From NCBI RefSeq assembly GCF_001423125.1, contig NZ_LMNW01000003.1, forward strand, positions 36,690 through 100,689: a DNA stretch of 64,000 nucleotides. Direction: 5' to 3'. A program made the translations under genes and the position numbers. Source of the stretch: Duganella sp. Leaf126 (GTDB lineage: Bacteria; Pseudomonadota; Gammaproteobacteria; Burkholderiales; Burkholderiaceae_D). The notes below the pieces were generated by a model. That model ran no database searches, was not told the origin of the DNA, and was given only the letters and a program-made list of their open reading frames with translations. This document shows, piece after piece, positions 1 through 11,200 of this stretch (position 1 is its first letter; every line of letters begins with the position of its first letter).

Positions 1-2
1 TG

Positions 3-440
3 CTGTCCTGGGATGACGTCCAGCGCGGCGCCGGCAACTGGACCGACGGCCACAACGTGGTGCTGCACGAGTTTGCCCACCAGCTCGACAGCGAATCGGG
101 CCGCGCCAACGGCGCCCCCTACCTGGGCAACCCGGCCAGCTACCGCGACTGGTCCGATGTCTTGCAGCGCAACTACGACAGCCTGCGCATGCGCGCCATG
201 TACCGCCAGGAGACGGTGATGGACCCGTACGGCGCCACCAACCCGGCCGAATTCTTTGCCGTCGCCACCGAAACGTTCTACGAAAAGCCGTACCAGATGG
301 CCGAGCACCACGGCGAGCTGTTTGCCGAGTTTCTCAAGTATTACCGGGTCGATCCGCGTGCCTGGCAGTCGCCGCCTCCGCCACCGCCGCCGGTTCAACC
401 TGAGCCTGGCGAGATCCACTACAGCTGGAACCCGCACTAG
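3..440 (+). CDS. mtfA: Mlc titration factor A / zinc peptidase, C-terminal part (cut by window edge)
   Basis: This is the 3' part of an MtfA-family gene whose start lies before the window. The open frame begins at base 3 and carries the zinc-metallopeptidase motif HEFAHQLD, in which the two histidines bind zinc and the glutamate is catalytic. Downstream, the NPAEFFAVATE stretch contains the third zinc-ligand region typical of the family. In Escherichia coli, MtfA binds the repressor Mlc and has aminopeptidase activity, linking it to glucose-PTS control; whether Mlc exists here cannot be seen. The C-terminus ends in a proline run and a short polar tail, beyond the usual family core. Family assignment is firm; physiological role is by analogy. 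Confidence 0.9.
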   Translation: MSWDDVQRGAGNWTDGHNVVLHEFAHQLDSESGRANGAPYLGNPASYRDWSDVLQRNYDSLRMRAMYRQETVMDPYGATNPAEFFAVATETFYEKPYQMAEHHGELFAEFLKYYRVDPRAWQSPPPPPPPVQPEPGEIHYSWNPH

Positions 441-531
441 CATCCGAAGTGCGCCTGCGCACCGACTGCGCCAATGGCGCGGCGCATAGTGCGGCCATCG
501 CCGCTTGCGGCCCGACCACCCGGAGGACAGC

Positions 532-1092
532 ATGAGCCACATCATCGCAGGGCAGTTCCAGATCCAGGACGAGATTGCCGCAGCCCGCGCGGCGTTGCAG
601 CGCGCCGGCTTTGCCGACGAAGACATCAGCGCCTTTTACGTCAACCCGCAGGGCCAGCACGATGTCCACGAGCTCGGCGGCGACCACGACAAGTCGCCGG
701 GCGCGAAAGAAAGCGACGAGGGCGTGGTGCAGGGGGGCGGCGCCGGCGCGGTGGCCGGCGCGGTGGCGGGCAGCGCAGCGATTCCGGTGGCCGGTCCGCT
801 GGGGCCGGTGGTGGGGGCGCTGGTGGGCGCCCATGTCGGTTCGCTGTTCAGCTTGTCCAAGATGAAGGATGCGGGCGAGCCGGAGGAGGGACGCGACGGT
901 CACGAAAACATGCTTGCGCCGCGCAAGTCCGGCATGATGATCGCGGTGGCAGTGGCCGACGAGGGTGCGGCGCAGCGGGCGCTCGACGTCTTGCGTTCGC
1001 TGGGCGCGACCAATCTCGAGCAGGCCGAAGGCACGATCGCGGCCGGCGACTGGCGCGATTTCGATCCGACCTCGCGCCCGGTGCCGGTCTGA
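532..1092 (+). CDS. Hypothetical glycine-zipper protein, general-stress-like
   Basis: Encodes 186 residues. The ATG at 532 is chosen because GGAGG lies six bases upstream; an upstream in-frame TTG at 505 has no such site. The N-terminal 45 residues resemble the alpha/beta module of small stress proteins such as the 17M type. Residues 66-110 are a Gly/Ala-rich hydrophobic stretch of glycine-zipper character that could insert into or lie against a membrane. A second small alpha/beta unit follows (about 130-175), so the layout is two like modules around a hydrophobic hinge. It stands alone between mtfA and a tandem repeat. No function can be assigned with confidence. Confidence 0.7.
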   Translation: MSHIIAGQFQIQDEIAAARAALQRAGFADEDISAFYVNPQGQHDVHELGGDHDKSPGAKESDEGVVQGGGAGAVAGAVAGSAAIPVAGPLGPVVGALVGAHVGSLFSLSKMKDAGEPEEGRDGHENMLAPRKSGMMIAVAVADEGAAQRALDVLRSLGATNLEQAEGTIAAGDWRDFDPTSRPVPV

Positions 1093-1128
1093 GCCGATTC
1101 CGCCCCGGATTCGGCAGCCGGGCCGGCG

Positions 1129-1198
1129 ACCAATGACCAATGACCAATGACCAATGAGCAATGACCAATGACCAATGACCAATGACCAATGACCAATG
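1129..1198. repeat. Tandem array, 10 copies of 7-bp ACCAATG
   Basis: Ten head-to-tail copies of ACCAATG occupy 70 bases between the convergent genes ending at 1092 and 1264. Nine copies are identical; the fifth (1157-1163) has a single C-to-G change. Because seven is not a multiple of three, every frame stays open across it, producing spurious GHWSLVI-type peptides on the minus strand. Imperfect GGCTTCC-type repeats follow to about 1260. Confidence 0.95.
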
Positions 1199-1263
1199 GC
1201 CGGTGACCGGCCTCCGGCTTCCGGCTTCCGCCGACCAGTTGGCGCTTACCAGTTGCCGCTTAC

Positions 1264-1695
1264 CTACAGCGATTCCACCCGCTGCTTGAGTTTTTCGTAC
1301 GGCGCCACCAGCTTGTCCGGCGCCCCCGTCGCCACCGCCGCCGCCAGCGACAGCAGTTCGCCGGTCAATGCGATCACATCCTTGATGCGGTCGATGCGGG
1401 CGATTTTCTGTTGCGCCTGCGTGGTAATTTCCTGCAACTGGCGCTGCACGCCGGCCAGGCCGCCTGCGGCCAGGGTTGCGGCCTGCAGGTACAGGCCCAT
1501 CGCCTGCTGGCGCAATTTCACTTCGTCGTCGAACAGCGCTTGCGCGGCAGCCTGGCTGATGGCCGGCCCGGCGCCGTCGGGGGCGTGCTGGCCGATGGCC
1601 CGCATCAGGCGGGCGTGGATGGTGTCGGCGCTGGCGGACAGGCTGTCTGCCAGCGCTTCGATGTCGCGCTGCGTTTGCGGTGCTGGCATGCTCAT
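1264..1695 (-). CDS. Hypothetical helical protein
   Basis: Encodes 143 residues. The start at 1695 is preceded by GGAG at a spacing of about seven bases; a second in-frame ATG two codons later is possible. The protein is predicted by eye to be almost entirely helical, rich in Ala, Gln and Leu, with no signal peptide, cysteine or recognisable catalytic motif. It lies 13 bases downstream of the lipoprotein gene on the same strand, so the two are very likely co-transcribed and may act together, the lipoprotein at the envelope and this one in the cytoplasm. I do not recognise the family. Confidence 0.75.
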   Translation of the reverse strand: MSMPAPQTQRDIEALADSLSASADTIHARLMRAIGQHAPDGAGPAISQAAAQALFDDEVKLRQQAMGLYLQAATLAAGGLAGVQRQLQEITTQAQQKIARIDRIKDVIALTGELLSLAAAVATGAPDKLVAPYEKLKQRVESL

Positions 1696-1708
1696 GGCGG
1701 TGCTCCAG

Positions 1709-2506
1709 TTAAGGTTGTGGCAGGCTATCGATCAGGGCGCGGTGGCGCTCTGCGATCAGGTCCAGGTGCTGGCGCGCCAGCGTGTGGCGCAGGCCGATCA
1801 GCCGGTATTCGGCTTTCTTTTCCTGCAGGTGCGACCGGGCCAGCGCCAGCAGCAGGCGGTCGCGGTCGGCGTTAAGGTAGGGCATTTCCGTCTCCAGCAT
1901 GCCCAGCACGATGCGCTGCTCGTTGTCGTTGGCGCGGTCGTACAGGCGCAGCAGCGTGCGCATGGCGTCAAGCAGCTGCTGTACCGGCTCGTCGGCGTCG
2001 CGCAGCAGCTGGTTGACCGCGCGCTCCTGCATCGGCGCCGTCACCGCGCGTGCGATCAGCCGGGTCAGCGCGGTGTAGGCGTTGACATGGCGGTCTTGCA
2101 AGCCGGTGTCGGGCCAGGCCTTGATGCCGGTGCCCACCACCTTGATCGGCTCGCGCAAGTCGTACTGGCGGTCGCCGGCCAGCGCGCCGAGCACTTGCAG
2201 ATACGCTTGCACCACGTCGTCGATGCGGCGGAAATCGTCGCTGGCAGCCTTGCGGTCGGTGTCGAGCAGGCGTTCGCGGGCCTCGGCGGCCGGCGCCAGA
2301 TACGGCTGCTGGCGCTCGTAGGCGCTACGGTAACGTTCGGTCAGCTCGTGGTAGGCGTTGAGCTTGGGGGCGTCGGCGGCAACGCTGCGCACCTCGGCCA
2401 TGCGCGGCGTGCTGCTGGCGCAGCCGCCCAGCAGCGAAAAGAACAAGGACAGCAGCAGCGCGCAGGCGATCGACAGCGCCTGGCGGGGCAGATAGCGCGT
2501 AGTCAT
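1709..2506 (-). CDS. Hypothetical lipoprotein
   Basis: Encodes 265 residues. The ATG at 2506 is five bases from GAGGAG; an upstream GTG at 2512 would sit inside that spacing and is less likely. The N-terminus has basic residues, a hydrophobic core and a lipobox (SLLGGC) with the lipidated cysteine at about residue 29, so export and lipid anchoring are expected. The residue after cysteine is Ala, compatible with outer-membrane sorting. The rest is helical and charged, without a domain I recognise. It is the first gene of a probable two-gene unit with the 143-residue protein downstream. Confidence 0.8.
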   Translation of the reverse strand: MTTRYLPRQALSIACALLLSLFFSLLGGCASSTPRMAEVRSVAADAPKLNAYHELTERYRSAYERQQPYLAPAAEARERLLDTDRKAASDDFRRIDDVVQAYLQVLGALAGDRQYDLREPIKVVGTGIKAWPDTGLQDRHVNAYTALTRLIARAVTAPMQERAVNQLLRDADEPVQQLLDAMRTLLRLYDRANDNEQRIVLGMLETEMPYLNADRDRLLLALARSHLQEKKAEYRLIGLRHTLARQHLDLIAERHRALIDSLPQP

Positions 2507-2591
2507 GGGCACTCCTCAAGGAAAAGAGGATCATTGTTGCGCTGCGCTTGACGCCAGGTGTTGCGACTGCGCAGGCCGCGCGGTGCGCTGC

Positions 2592-3377
2592 TCAGTTTGC
2601 CGACGTGAGTGCGGCGATCCAGCCGAGGCCGGCAACGGTGCCGCCGGCCGGATGGTATTCGCAGCCGATCCAGCCGTCGTAACCGAGCTGGTCCAGCAGG
2701 GCGAACAGGTGACGGTAATTGATTTCGCCGCTGCCCGGTTCGTGGCGGCCCGGCGTATCGGCAATCTGCAGGTGGCCGATGCGGGCCAGGTTGGCGCGGA
2801 TGGTGTTGCTCAATTCGCCTTCCATGCGCTGCATGTGGTAGACGTCGTACTGGAGGAACAGGTTGGGACTATCTGCTTCGGCAATGATGGCCAGCGCTTC
2901 GGCGCTGCGCGCCAGCAGGTAGCCGGGCATGTCGAAGTGGTTGATCGGCTCGATCAGCAGCCGGATGCCGTGCGGCGCCAGCACGGCGGCCGCATGGCGC
3001 AGGTTGCGGAGGTAGGTGGCGCGTGCCAGGGCGGGCGTGACACCGGGCGGTAGGTTGCCGGCCATGCAGTGGAGCTGGCGCACGCCCAGCGCCAGCGCAT
3101 AGTCGCGCGCGGTGGTCACGCTGGCGCGAAAGGCGTCGCTGCGATCGGGATCACACGCCATGCCGCGCTCGCCAGCCTCCCAGTCGCCCGGCGGCAGGTT
3201 GAACAACACCAGCTGCAAATCATGCTGGCGCAGCTGCGCGGCGATCTGTTCTGCTGGCCAGGCGTAGGGGAACAGACATTCGACCGCCGTGAAGCCGGCC
3301 GCGCGGGCGGCGCCGAAGCGCTCGAGGAACGGCAGCTCGGCAAACAGCATCGACAGGTTGGCGGCGAATTTGGGCAT
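2592..3377 (-). CDS. hyi: Hydroxypyruvate isomerase family protein
   Basis: Encodes 261 residues, matching the roughly 258 of Hyi. The fold is an AP-endonuclease-2-like TIM barrel: the N-terminal MPKFAANLSMLF, the central LLIEPINHFDMPGY with a metal-binding glutamate, and the C-terminal WIGCEYHP with the second glutamate are all Hyi/OtnI signatures. The enzyme interconverts hydroxypyruvate and tartronate semialdehyde in glyoxylate and glycerate metabolism; some relatives (OtnI) act on 2-oxo-tetronates. No glyoxylate carboligase or tartronate semialdehyde reductase gene lies nearby, so the pathway is not settled by context. ATG at 3377 is preferred over a GTG two codons upstream. It follows the rhlE terminator and so needs its own promoter. 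Confidence 0.88.
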   Translation of the reverse strand: MPKFAANLSMLFAELPFLERFGAARAAGFTAVECLFPYAWPAEQIAAQLRQHDLQLVLFNLPPGDWEAGERGMACDPDRSDAFRASVTTARDYALALGVRQLHCMAGNLPPGVTPALARATYLRNLRHAAAVLAPHGIRLLIEPINHFDMPGYLLARSAEALAIIAEADSPNLFLQYDVYHMQRMEGELSNTIRANLARIGHLQIADTPGRHEPGSGEINYRHLFALLDQLGYDGWIGCEYHPAGGTVAGLGWIAALTSAN

Positions 3378-3395
3378 CGGCACATTATAAGACAA

Positions 3396-3419
3396 TAAAA
3401 AAACCGCCCGAAGGCGGTT
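3396..3419 (-). terminator. Rho-independent terminator downstream of rhlE
   Basis: Read on the minus strand, a 7-bp stem AACCGCC/GGCGGTT with a 4-base loop is followed at once by a run of T. It lies about 140 bases past the rhlE stop and just before hyi, separating the two units. Confidence 0.85.
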
Positions 3420-3491
3420 CTGCTGTTGGCCAACCCGGTTGTCAGTGCCGCGCAGGCATGGCTGCTCGTGCCTCATGCGGTGCGGACAGCA

Positions 3492-3520
3492 TTGGATCCC
3501 CGCCTGCGCGGGGATGACGG
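3492..3520. repeat. REP-like palindromic element
   Basis: A perfect palindrome ATCCCCGC-CTGC-GCGGGGAT (3496-3515) followed by GACGG matches the short intergenic repeat common in proteobacteria (CGTCATYCCCGCGNAGGCGGGRATCC class). It lies between the rhlE stop and its terminator. A degenerate copy occurs at 59198-59225. Confidence 0.75.
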
Positions 3521-3556
3521 GGCAACGCGGAGGGTATGCAGGCGACGTGGCGAAGA

Positions 3557-5038
<1,482 letters not shown>

Positions 5039-5185
5039 GGGTAGCTTTGTATGAGATCGGCCTGAAGCCCTCGTGGGGCGCCAGTCGCAGGCAATCGGGA
5101 TTATCTGGTGGCGGTGCAAGACTGGATGGCGTACCGCAACCAGCACTATACCAGCTAAGCTGGCGAATAATTTCAATAGGGAAAT

Positions 5186-5213
5186 AAAAAAGGGGCGGTT
5201 TGCCCCTTTTTTT
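5186..5213 (-). terminator. Terminator downstream of suhB (symmetric)
   Basis: The inverted repeat AAAAAAGGGGC/GCCCCTTTTTT with a 5-base loop has a T run on either strand. On the minus strand it lies 48 bases past the suhB stop and upstream of rhlE, so it ends the suhB transcript. Confidence 0.88.
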
Positions 5214-5260
5214 GTAACAAACCTTACGCCAATGAAACCAGCGCAAGGCTTTTGTTGTTC

Positions 5261-6011
5261 TTAGATAAACGGCGTCAGCAGGCCGACCATCTGGCCGAAG
5301 ATTTTCGGGCTGGCGGCAATGATGTCACCCTTGTACAGGTAGTCCGACTCGCCCGAGAATTCGCCGACGATGCCGCCTGCCTCGGTCACCATCAGGGCGC
5401 CGGCAGCGATATCCCATGGCTTCAGGCCTTTTTCGTAGAAGCCGTCGAGGCGGCCCGAGGCCACGTAGGCCAGGTCCAGCGCGGCGCTGCCCGGGCGGCG
5501 CACGCCGTGGCAGCGTTCGGCCATGATGCCGTACATTTTCAGGTATTCGTCGAGGGCCTTGCCGTTGCCGGCCTGGTAGCCGGTGGACAGCAGGGCATTG
5601 GCCAGGCGGTCGAGCTTGGTCACGCGGATGCGTTTTTCGTTCAGGTAGGCGCCGGCGCCCTTGGTGGCGGTAAACAGGTCGTTGCGGATCGGGTCGTAGA
5701 TCACGGCCTGGGTGATCACGCCGCGCTGGGCCAGCGCGATCGAGATGCAGTATTGCGGGAAGCCGTGCATGAAGTTGGTGGTGCCATCGAGCGGGTCGAT
5801 GATCCAGCAGTATTCAGCCTCGTCGTGGTTGTTCTTGGACGCACCCGATTCTTCGGCCAGGAACGCGTGGTCGGGATAAGCCTTGGACAGCACCTCGATG
5901 ATTGCCTGCTCGGCCGCCTGGTCGACGTCGGTGACGAAATCCTTGTGGTTTTTCTCGGACGGTGGCGGCGCGGCGAGCTGCCTTGATCGCCGTGTTGAGC
6001 ATTGGGTGCAT
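5261..6011 (-). pseudogene. suhB: Inositol-1-monophosphatase SuhB, frameshifted near the N-terminus
   Basis: The main frame carries the inositol monophosphatase motifs: [28 protein letters not shown] with the metal-binding aspartates, and [16 protein letters not shown]. The conserved SuhB start ([17 protein letters not shown]) lies at 6011 in a different frame. The two frames meet near 5962-5968, where an E. coli-type SuhB would have about 20 residues between AARKAG and DFVT but only 19 bases are present here: a loss of about 41 bases and a shift. No credible internal start exists; a GTG at 6046 opens the main frame but has no ribosome site and gives an unrelated N-terminus. SuhB is a phosphatase and also takes part in rRNA antitermination. 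It may be a true mutation or an assembly error. Confidence 0.78.
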
Positions 6012-6180
6012 GGTGACTTTTCCGTTAAAAGAACGCTAACGCCCACCGGGGCGATGCCGCCGGTGACGCGCTAGAGGACAAGAGTGAATTAAAGAGCGGG
6101 GCGGCGGCAACGCGGTAAAATCCGGGGCAGAACTCCCTGCGGAACAACCGTATCGACACTGCGCAATAGCGACATTTTAA

Positions 6181-6972
6181 ATGAACCTGCCTCAAACCCC
6201 TACTAACTTTTTTCAGCAACTACGTGTGATCCTGGTCGAAACCAGCCGGGCAGGCAATATCGGGGCGGTGGCGCGGGCCATGAAAACCATGGGCTACAGC
6301 GACCTGGTGCTGGTCAATCCGCGCTGTGCCGATGCGTTGCAGGACGCCGAAGCGGTGGCGTTTGCCAGCGGCGCGCAGGACATCCTGGCCGGCGCCACCG
6401 TGGTCGGCAGCATGGCCGAGGCGCTCGAGCGCATCAACTTCGCTGCGGCCGTCAGCGCGCGGCTGCGCGAATATTCGCCGCCGGTCCAGACGCCGCGCCA
6501 GTTTGCCACGCAACTGGTGGCCCAGCCGGCGCTGCACGCCGCCGTCATCTTCGGTAACGAGCGCTTCGGCCTGCCCAACGAGGTGGTCGAGCAGTGCAAT
6601 GCGCTGATCAATATCCCGGCCAATCCCGCGTATTCGTCGCTCAACCTGTCGCAGGCGGCCCAGGTGGTCACTTACGAGTGCCGGATGGCCGTGCTGGACC
6701 GGGCGCCCGGCGCGGCGGCGGCCAGCGTGCGCCAGCCCGGTGGCGACGCCAGCGACATCGGCTTCCAGGGCGAAGCGGCCAGCCTGGCGCAGATCGAAGG
6801 CATGTACCGGCACCTGGAGACGGCACTGATCGAGATCGGGTTTCTCGATGCGTCCAACCCGCGCAAGCTGATGCCGCGCTTGAAGCGCCTGTTCGCCCGG
6901 GCACAGCTGGAGAAGGAAGAGGTCAACATCTTGCGCGGCATTGCCCGCCAGATGACCGCGGGCCGCAAGTGA
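6181..6972 (+). CDS. trmJ: tRNA (cytidine/uridine-2'-O-)-methyltransferase TrmJ
   Basis: Encodes 263 residues, the usual TrmJ length. It is a SPOUT-class enzyme: the N-terminal VILVETSRAGNIGAVARAMKTMG motif region, the IFGNERFGLPNEVVEQCN knot region and the INIPANPAYSSLNLSQAAQVV cofactor loop are diagnostic. It methylates the 2'-OH of nucleotide 32 in the anticodon loop of several tRNAs using S-adenosylmethionine. The C-terminal helical extension (about 190-263) is present. It is divergent from suhB, the arrangement seen in many betaproteobacteria, with about 170 bases between them for two promoters. Confidence 0.95.
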   Translation: MNLPQTPTNFFQQLRVILVETSRAGNIGAVARAMKTMGYSDLVLVNPRCADALQDAEAVAFASGAQDILAGATVVGSMAEALERINFAAAVSARLREYSPPVQTPRQFATQLVAQPALHAAVIFGNERFGLPNEVVEQCNALINIPANPAYSSLNLSQAAQVVTYECRMAVLDRAPGAAAASVRQPGGDASDIGFQGEAASLAQIEGMYRHLETALIEIGFLDASNPRKLMPRLKRLFARAQLEKEEVNILRGIARQMTAGRK

Positions 6973-7051
6973 TGCCGGCGCGGCGCCGTGGTGGTGCGCT
7001 GCACCGGGCACCGTGGGCGGCTGGCGGCCGGTGCAGCGGGCGGTGGCCCGC

Positions 7052-8008
7052 ATGATCAGGCGGCTGCTGATCGCGCTGCTGGTCGTCGAGCTGCTCGGCG
7101 TGCTGGCCGTCGCAGCTGGCCTGCGCAGCCTGGTGCCGCCAGCCTGGCCGGCGCCGCTCGCGGCAGCGGCGGCCCTGGCCGGCGGCGTGCTGGTATTGCT
7201 GCTGGTGCGCATGCTGATTGCGGCCAATAATTTCAGGATCAGCTGGCGCGCGCGCAGTGTTCCCGCGCCGCAGTTCACGCTCGATGTCAAGCAGGCAGCG
7301 CGGCTGTTCCTGCACGAGTTCGCTTCGACCATGGTGACCTCGTCCTGGTCGATGTTGCGCCCGCTCGGGCTGCAGCTGCAGGTCCGCGCGCGCGGCGTGC
7401 CGGTGCTGCTGATCCACGGCTACGCATGCAACAGCGGCTACTGGCGGCCGCTGAGCGCACGGCTGCAGGCGGCCGGCATCAGCCATGACGGCATCGACCT
7501 CGAGCCGCCCGGCGCCGATATCGACGCGTATGCGCCGCAGGTCCAGGCGGCGGTCGAGCGCTTGTGCGCCGTCACCGGCAGCAAACGGGTGATCATCGTC
7601 GCCCACAGCATGGGCGGCCTGGTGGCGCGTGCGTGGCTGCGCCGGTACGGGGCGCAAGCCGTGGCCCGCGTGGCGCGCGTGATCACGCTCGGCACGCCGC
7701 ACCACGGCACCGTGCTGGCCGACTTAGGGCCAGGCCGCAACGCGGGACAAATGCGGTGCAGCAGCGCCTGGCTGGCTGCGCTCAATGCCTTCGAAATAAG
7801 GAGTGACGTGAAATTGCAACGCGACCTGTTCTGCTCGATTTATTCTGTCCATGACAACATTGTTGCGCCCCAAAACTCGAGTGTCCTGCCCGGCGCCCGC
7901 AACCTGGCGTTCGGCGCCATAGGGCACGTGGCGCTCGGCCGCCATCCTGCCATCGCAGGCTGCGTGCTGGCACAGATCGCTGCCGTCGAGCACAGTGAGA
8001 TTTTGTGA
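7052..8008 (+). CDS. Membrane-anchored alpha/beta hydrolase (lipase-like)
   Basis: Encodes 318 residues from ATG 7052; a GTG at 7013 would add 13 residues. Two hydrophobic helices at the N-terminus (about 1-25 and 33-55) suggest an inner-membrane anchor. The hydrolase domain shows the oxyanion strand LLIHGYACN, the nucleophile elbow AHSMGG, TLGTPHHGT as in bacterial triacylglycerol lipases, an acid in YSVHDNIV and the histidine in GAIGHVALG. The likely reaction is hydrolysis of acyl esters; the natural substrate is unknown. No foldase gene (lif) is adjacent. It begins 79 bases after trmJ on the same strand and may be read from it. Confidence 0.85.
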   Translation: MIRRLLIALLVVELLGVLAVAAGLRSLVPPAWPAPLAAAAALAGGVLVLLLVRMLIAANNFRISWRARSVPAPQFTLDVKQAARLFLHEFASTMVTSSWSMLRPLGLQLQVRARGVPVLLIHGYACNSGYWRPLSARLQAAGISHDGIDLEPPGADIDAYAPQVQAAVERLCAVTGSKRVIIVAHSMGGLVARAWLRRYGAQAVARVARVITLGTPHHGTVLADLGPGRNAGQMRCSSAWLAALNAFEIRSDVKLQRDLFCSIYSVHDNIVAPQNSSVLPGARNLAFGAIGHVALGRHPAIAGCVLAQIAAVEHSEIL

Positions 8009-8225
8009 CTTTATGTCGCGAATACTTGCTGTATGGTTACTGCATCATTTGCCAGGCCCAGCAAAACGGCACGCACGATACTGCGTGACTGGCAGGTTTA
8101 CAGGTACTATGCTGTTGAAGTTGCCTGAAAGATTGTGGTCCACCCGGTGAAGGGAAGCGGCGCCGCAGGCGCGCACGCGCTGGCGCGACGGGCATGGCCG
8201 CCGGCGACCGAACTAAGGAGTCTTT

Positions 8226-11200
8226 GTGTCTGCACGAATACTGATCATCGAAGACAACGCCACCAATATGGAATTGATGGTGTACCTGTTGCGCGCCTTC
8301 GGTTACACGCCGCTGTCGGCCGCCGACGGCGAGGCGGGCGTGGCGGCGGCCCGGCGCGAACGGCCCGACCTGATCATCTGCGATGTGCACCTGCCCAAGC
8401 TCGACGGCTATGGTGTGGTGGCGGCGCTCAAGGCCGACCCGGCCACGCGCGAGATTCCGGCGCTGGCCGTGACGGCGCTGGCCATGGTGGGCGACCGCGA
8501 GCGGCTGCTCGACGCCGGCTTCGACAACTACATCGGCAAGCCGATCGAACCGGACAATTTCATCGAACAGATCGCGTCTTTTTTGCCCGGGGAGATGTCG
8601 CCCCGCCCTGACGACGACATCGCCACGATCCTGATCGTGGACGATCACGTGCTCAACCGTGAGTTCCTGATGACGCTGCTCGGTTACGGCGGCTACCGGC
8701 TGATGGAAGCCGCCAACGGCGCCGAAGGACTGAAAATGGCGCTGGCCGAGCGTCCCGACCTGGTCATCTCCGACATCCTGATGCCGAACATGGACGGCTA
8801 CGAGTTCGTCACGCGCATGCACGAACATCCGGACACGGCCGGCGTGCCGGTGATTTTCTATACGGCCACCTACCGCGAGCGCGAGGCGCTGGCCGTGGCG
8901 CAGTCGTGCGGCGTGCGCTGGGTGCTGCCCAAGCCGTCCGATCCCGACGTGATCCTGCGCACGGTGCAGGAGGCGCTGGGCCACGAACCGACGCCGATAC
9001 CGTCGCCGGTCGAGGCGGACGTGCCGGCGCTGGTGCCCGGGCACACGCACGAAAAGCGCCTGCTCGAGATCGACCACCAGGTGGCCGAGTACCTCGACGA
9101 GCTCGAATCGAGCAGCCAGCTGATCTCGCGCCTGGCATCCGGTCCGGCGGCAGCCGATGCCGCCGCCGAAGACCTGGCGCGCATGACGCAGCGCCTGTCC
9201 AATTCGCTGGCCAGCCTGCAGGCGGTGAGCTTGCGCCTGACGGCGCTGATCGAGCTGGGCATCGAACTGGGCGCCGAACGCGATCCGCGCGCGCTGCTGG
9301 AAATGGGCTGCCGCGTGGCGCAAAACATCTGCGTGTCGAAGTACGCCTGCATTGGCGTGCTCGACGAGGAGGGCGTGGCGCTCGCGCATTCCGCCAGTTG
9401 CGGCGCCGGCGTGCCGGTCCACGAAATCGCCCGGCACCCGCGCGCGGGCGTGCTGGGCGGCCTGCTCGAGCAGCGCCTGCCATGCCGCCTCAACGGACTC
9501 GACGGCGCACCGCGCGCGGTCGGCCTGCCCGTCAGTCACCCGCCCGTGCACAGCTTCCTGGGCGTGCCGATCGCCTCGCGCGAGCGCATCCACGGCTGGC
9601 TATACCTGGCCGACAAACTGGGCGCCGACGGCTTTTCCGAAGTCGATGAACGGGTTGCCGTGACCGTGGCAGCCCAGCTGGCGGGCGCCTACGAAAACCT
9701 GCAGCTGTACGACGAGATCAAGCGCAACCACGCCCAGCTCACGCTCGACATGAACGCGCGCATCCGCCTCGACGAAGACTTGCGCCGCTTCCGCCTGGCG
9801 ATGGACGCCACCGCCGACGCCATCTTCCTGGTCGACCGGGCCGGCAAGCGCTTTGTCGATGTCAACGCCACCGCCTGCCGCATGCTCGGATTCGAGCGCG
9901 ACGAGTTTTTGCGGGTGGGGCTCGACCAGTCGCCGGACCTGGCGCTGGAGGCCGACCTGGTCCGGCTGGAAGAACTGTACGAAAAGCTGCTGTCGGGCGA
10001 CCAGAGCGGCGCCATGACCGAGTTGCTGCTGCAATGCCGCGACGGCACGCCGCTGGCGGTGGAAGTGCAGTGCCGCACGCTGCGCTCGGGCGAGAGCTGG
10101 ATCCTGGTGGCGGTGGCGCGCGACATCACCGAGCGCAAGGAAGCCGAGCAGCGCCTGCTCAAGCTGGCCCACTTCGATACACTGACCGGTCTGCCCAACC
10201 GCAGCCAGTTCTACGATTCGCTGACCCAGTCGATGCGCCAGGCCGCCCAGCACAACTGGTCGCTGGCGGTGCTGTTCCTCGATGTCGACCGCTTCAAGAA
10301 TGTCAACGACACGCTGGGCCACACCATCGGCGACGAACTGCTGCGCCAGTTCTCGAGCCGGCTGGTCGATTGCCTGCGCGTGCGCGACACCATCGGCCGC
10401 TTCGGCGGCGACGAGTTCGCCGCCATTCTGATGTTGCCCGAGGGGGTGCAGAACGCCGTGGTGGTGGTCGACAAGATCCGCGACGTGCTGCGCCGGCCGT
10501 TCGAGCTCAAGGGCCACGAGGTGACCGTCACCGCCAGCATCGGCATCTCGGTCTTCCCCGACGACGGCGCCGATCCCGACCTGTTGATCCAGTACGCCGA
10601 CACCGCCATGTACCGCGCCAAGGAAGCGGGGCGCGACGCCTTCCGCTTCTTTACCGCCGAGATGAACGCGCAGTCGATGGCGCGCCTGGAGCTCGAGAAT
10701 GCGCTGCGGCGCGCCATCGAGAACGACGAATTCGTGCTGCATTTCCAGCCCAAGGTGAATATCGCCAGCGGCCGCATCAGCGGCGCCGAAGTGCTGCTCC
10801 GTTGGCAGCGTCCCGGCCACGGCGTGGTGTCGCCGGCGCTGTTCATCCCGATCCTGGAGGAGACGGGCCTGATCGTGCGCGTGGGCAGCTGGGTGATCAA
10901 CGAGGCCTGCCGCAAGATCGCCCACTGGCGCCGCACCAATGCCGGCGCGGTGCACCTGTCGGTCAACGTGTCGGGCATCCAGTTCTTTGTCGGCGGCCTG
11001 GAAGAAGAGGTGCTGCGGGCGATCCGGGAGCACGATATTTCGCCCGAGCTGCTGGAGCTGGAGCTGACCGAAAGTTCGCTGATGTCGAACGCCGAAGAAA
11101 CCATCACCGTGCTGCAGAACCTGAAAGCGCTGGGGATCAAGATTTCGATCGACGATTTCGGCACCGGGTATTCGTCGCTGGCCTACCTGAAGCGCTTCCC

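Noticed and set aside
848..1196. Minus-strand frames with GHWSLVI repeats
   Set aside because: Translation of the 7-bp array; no ribosome site, and it runs antisense into the 532-1092 gene.
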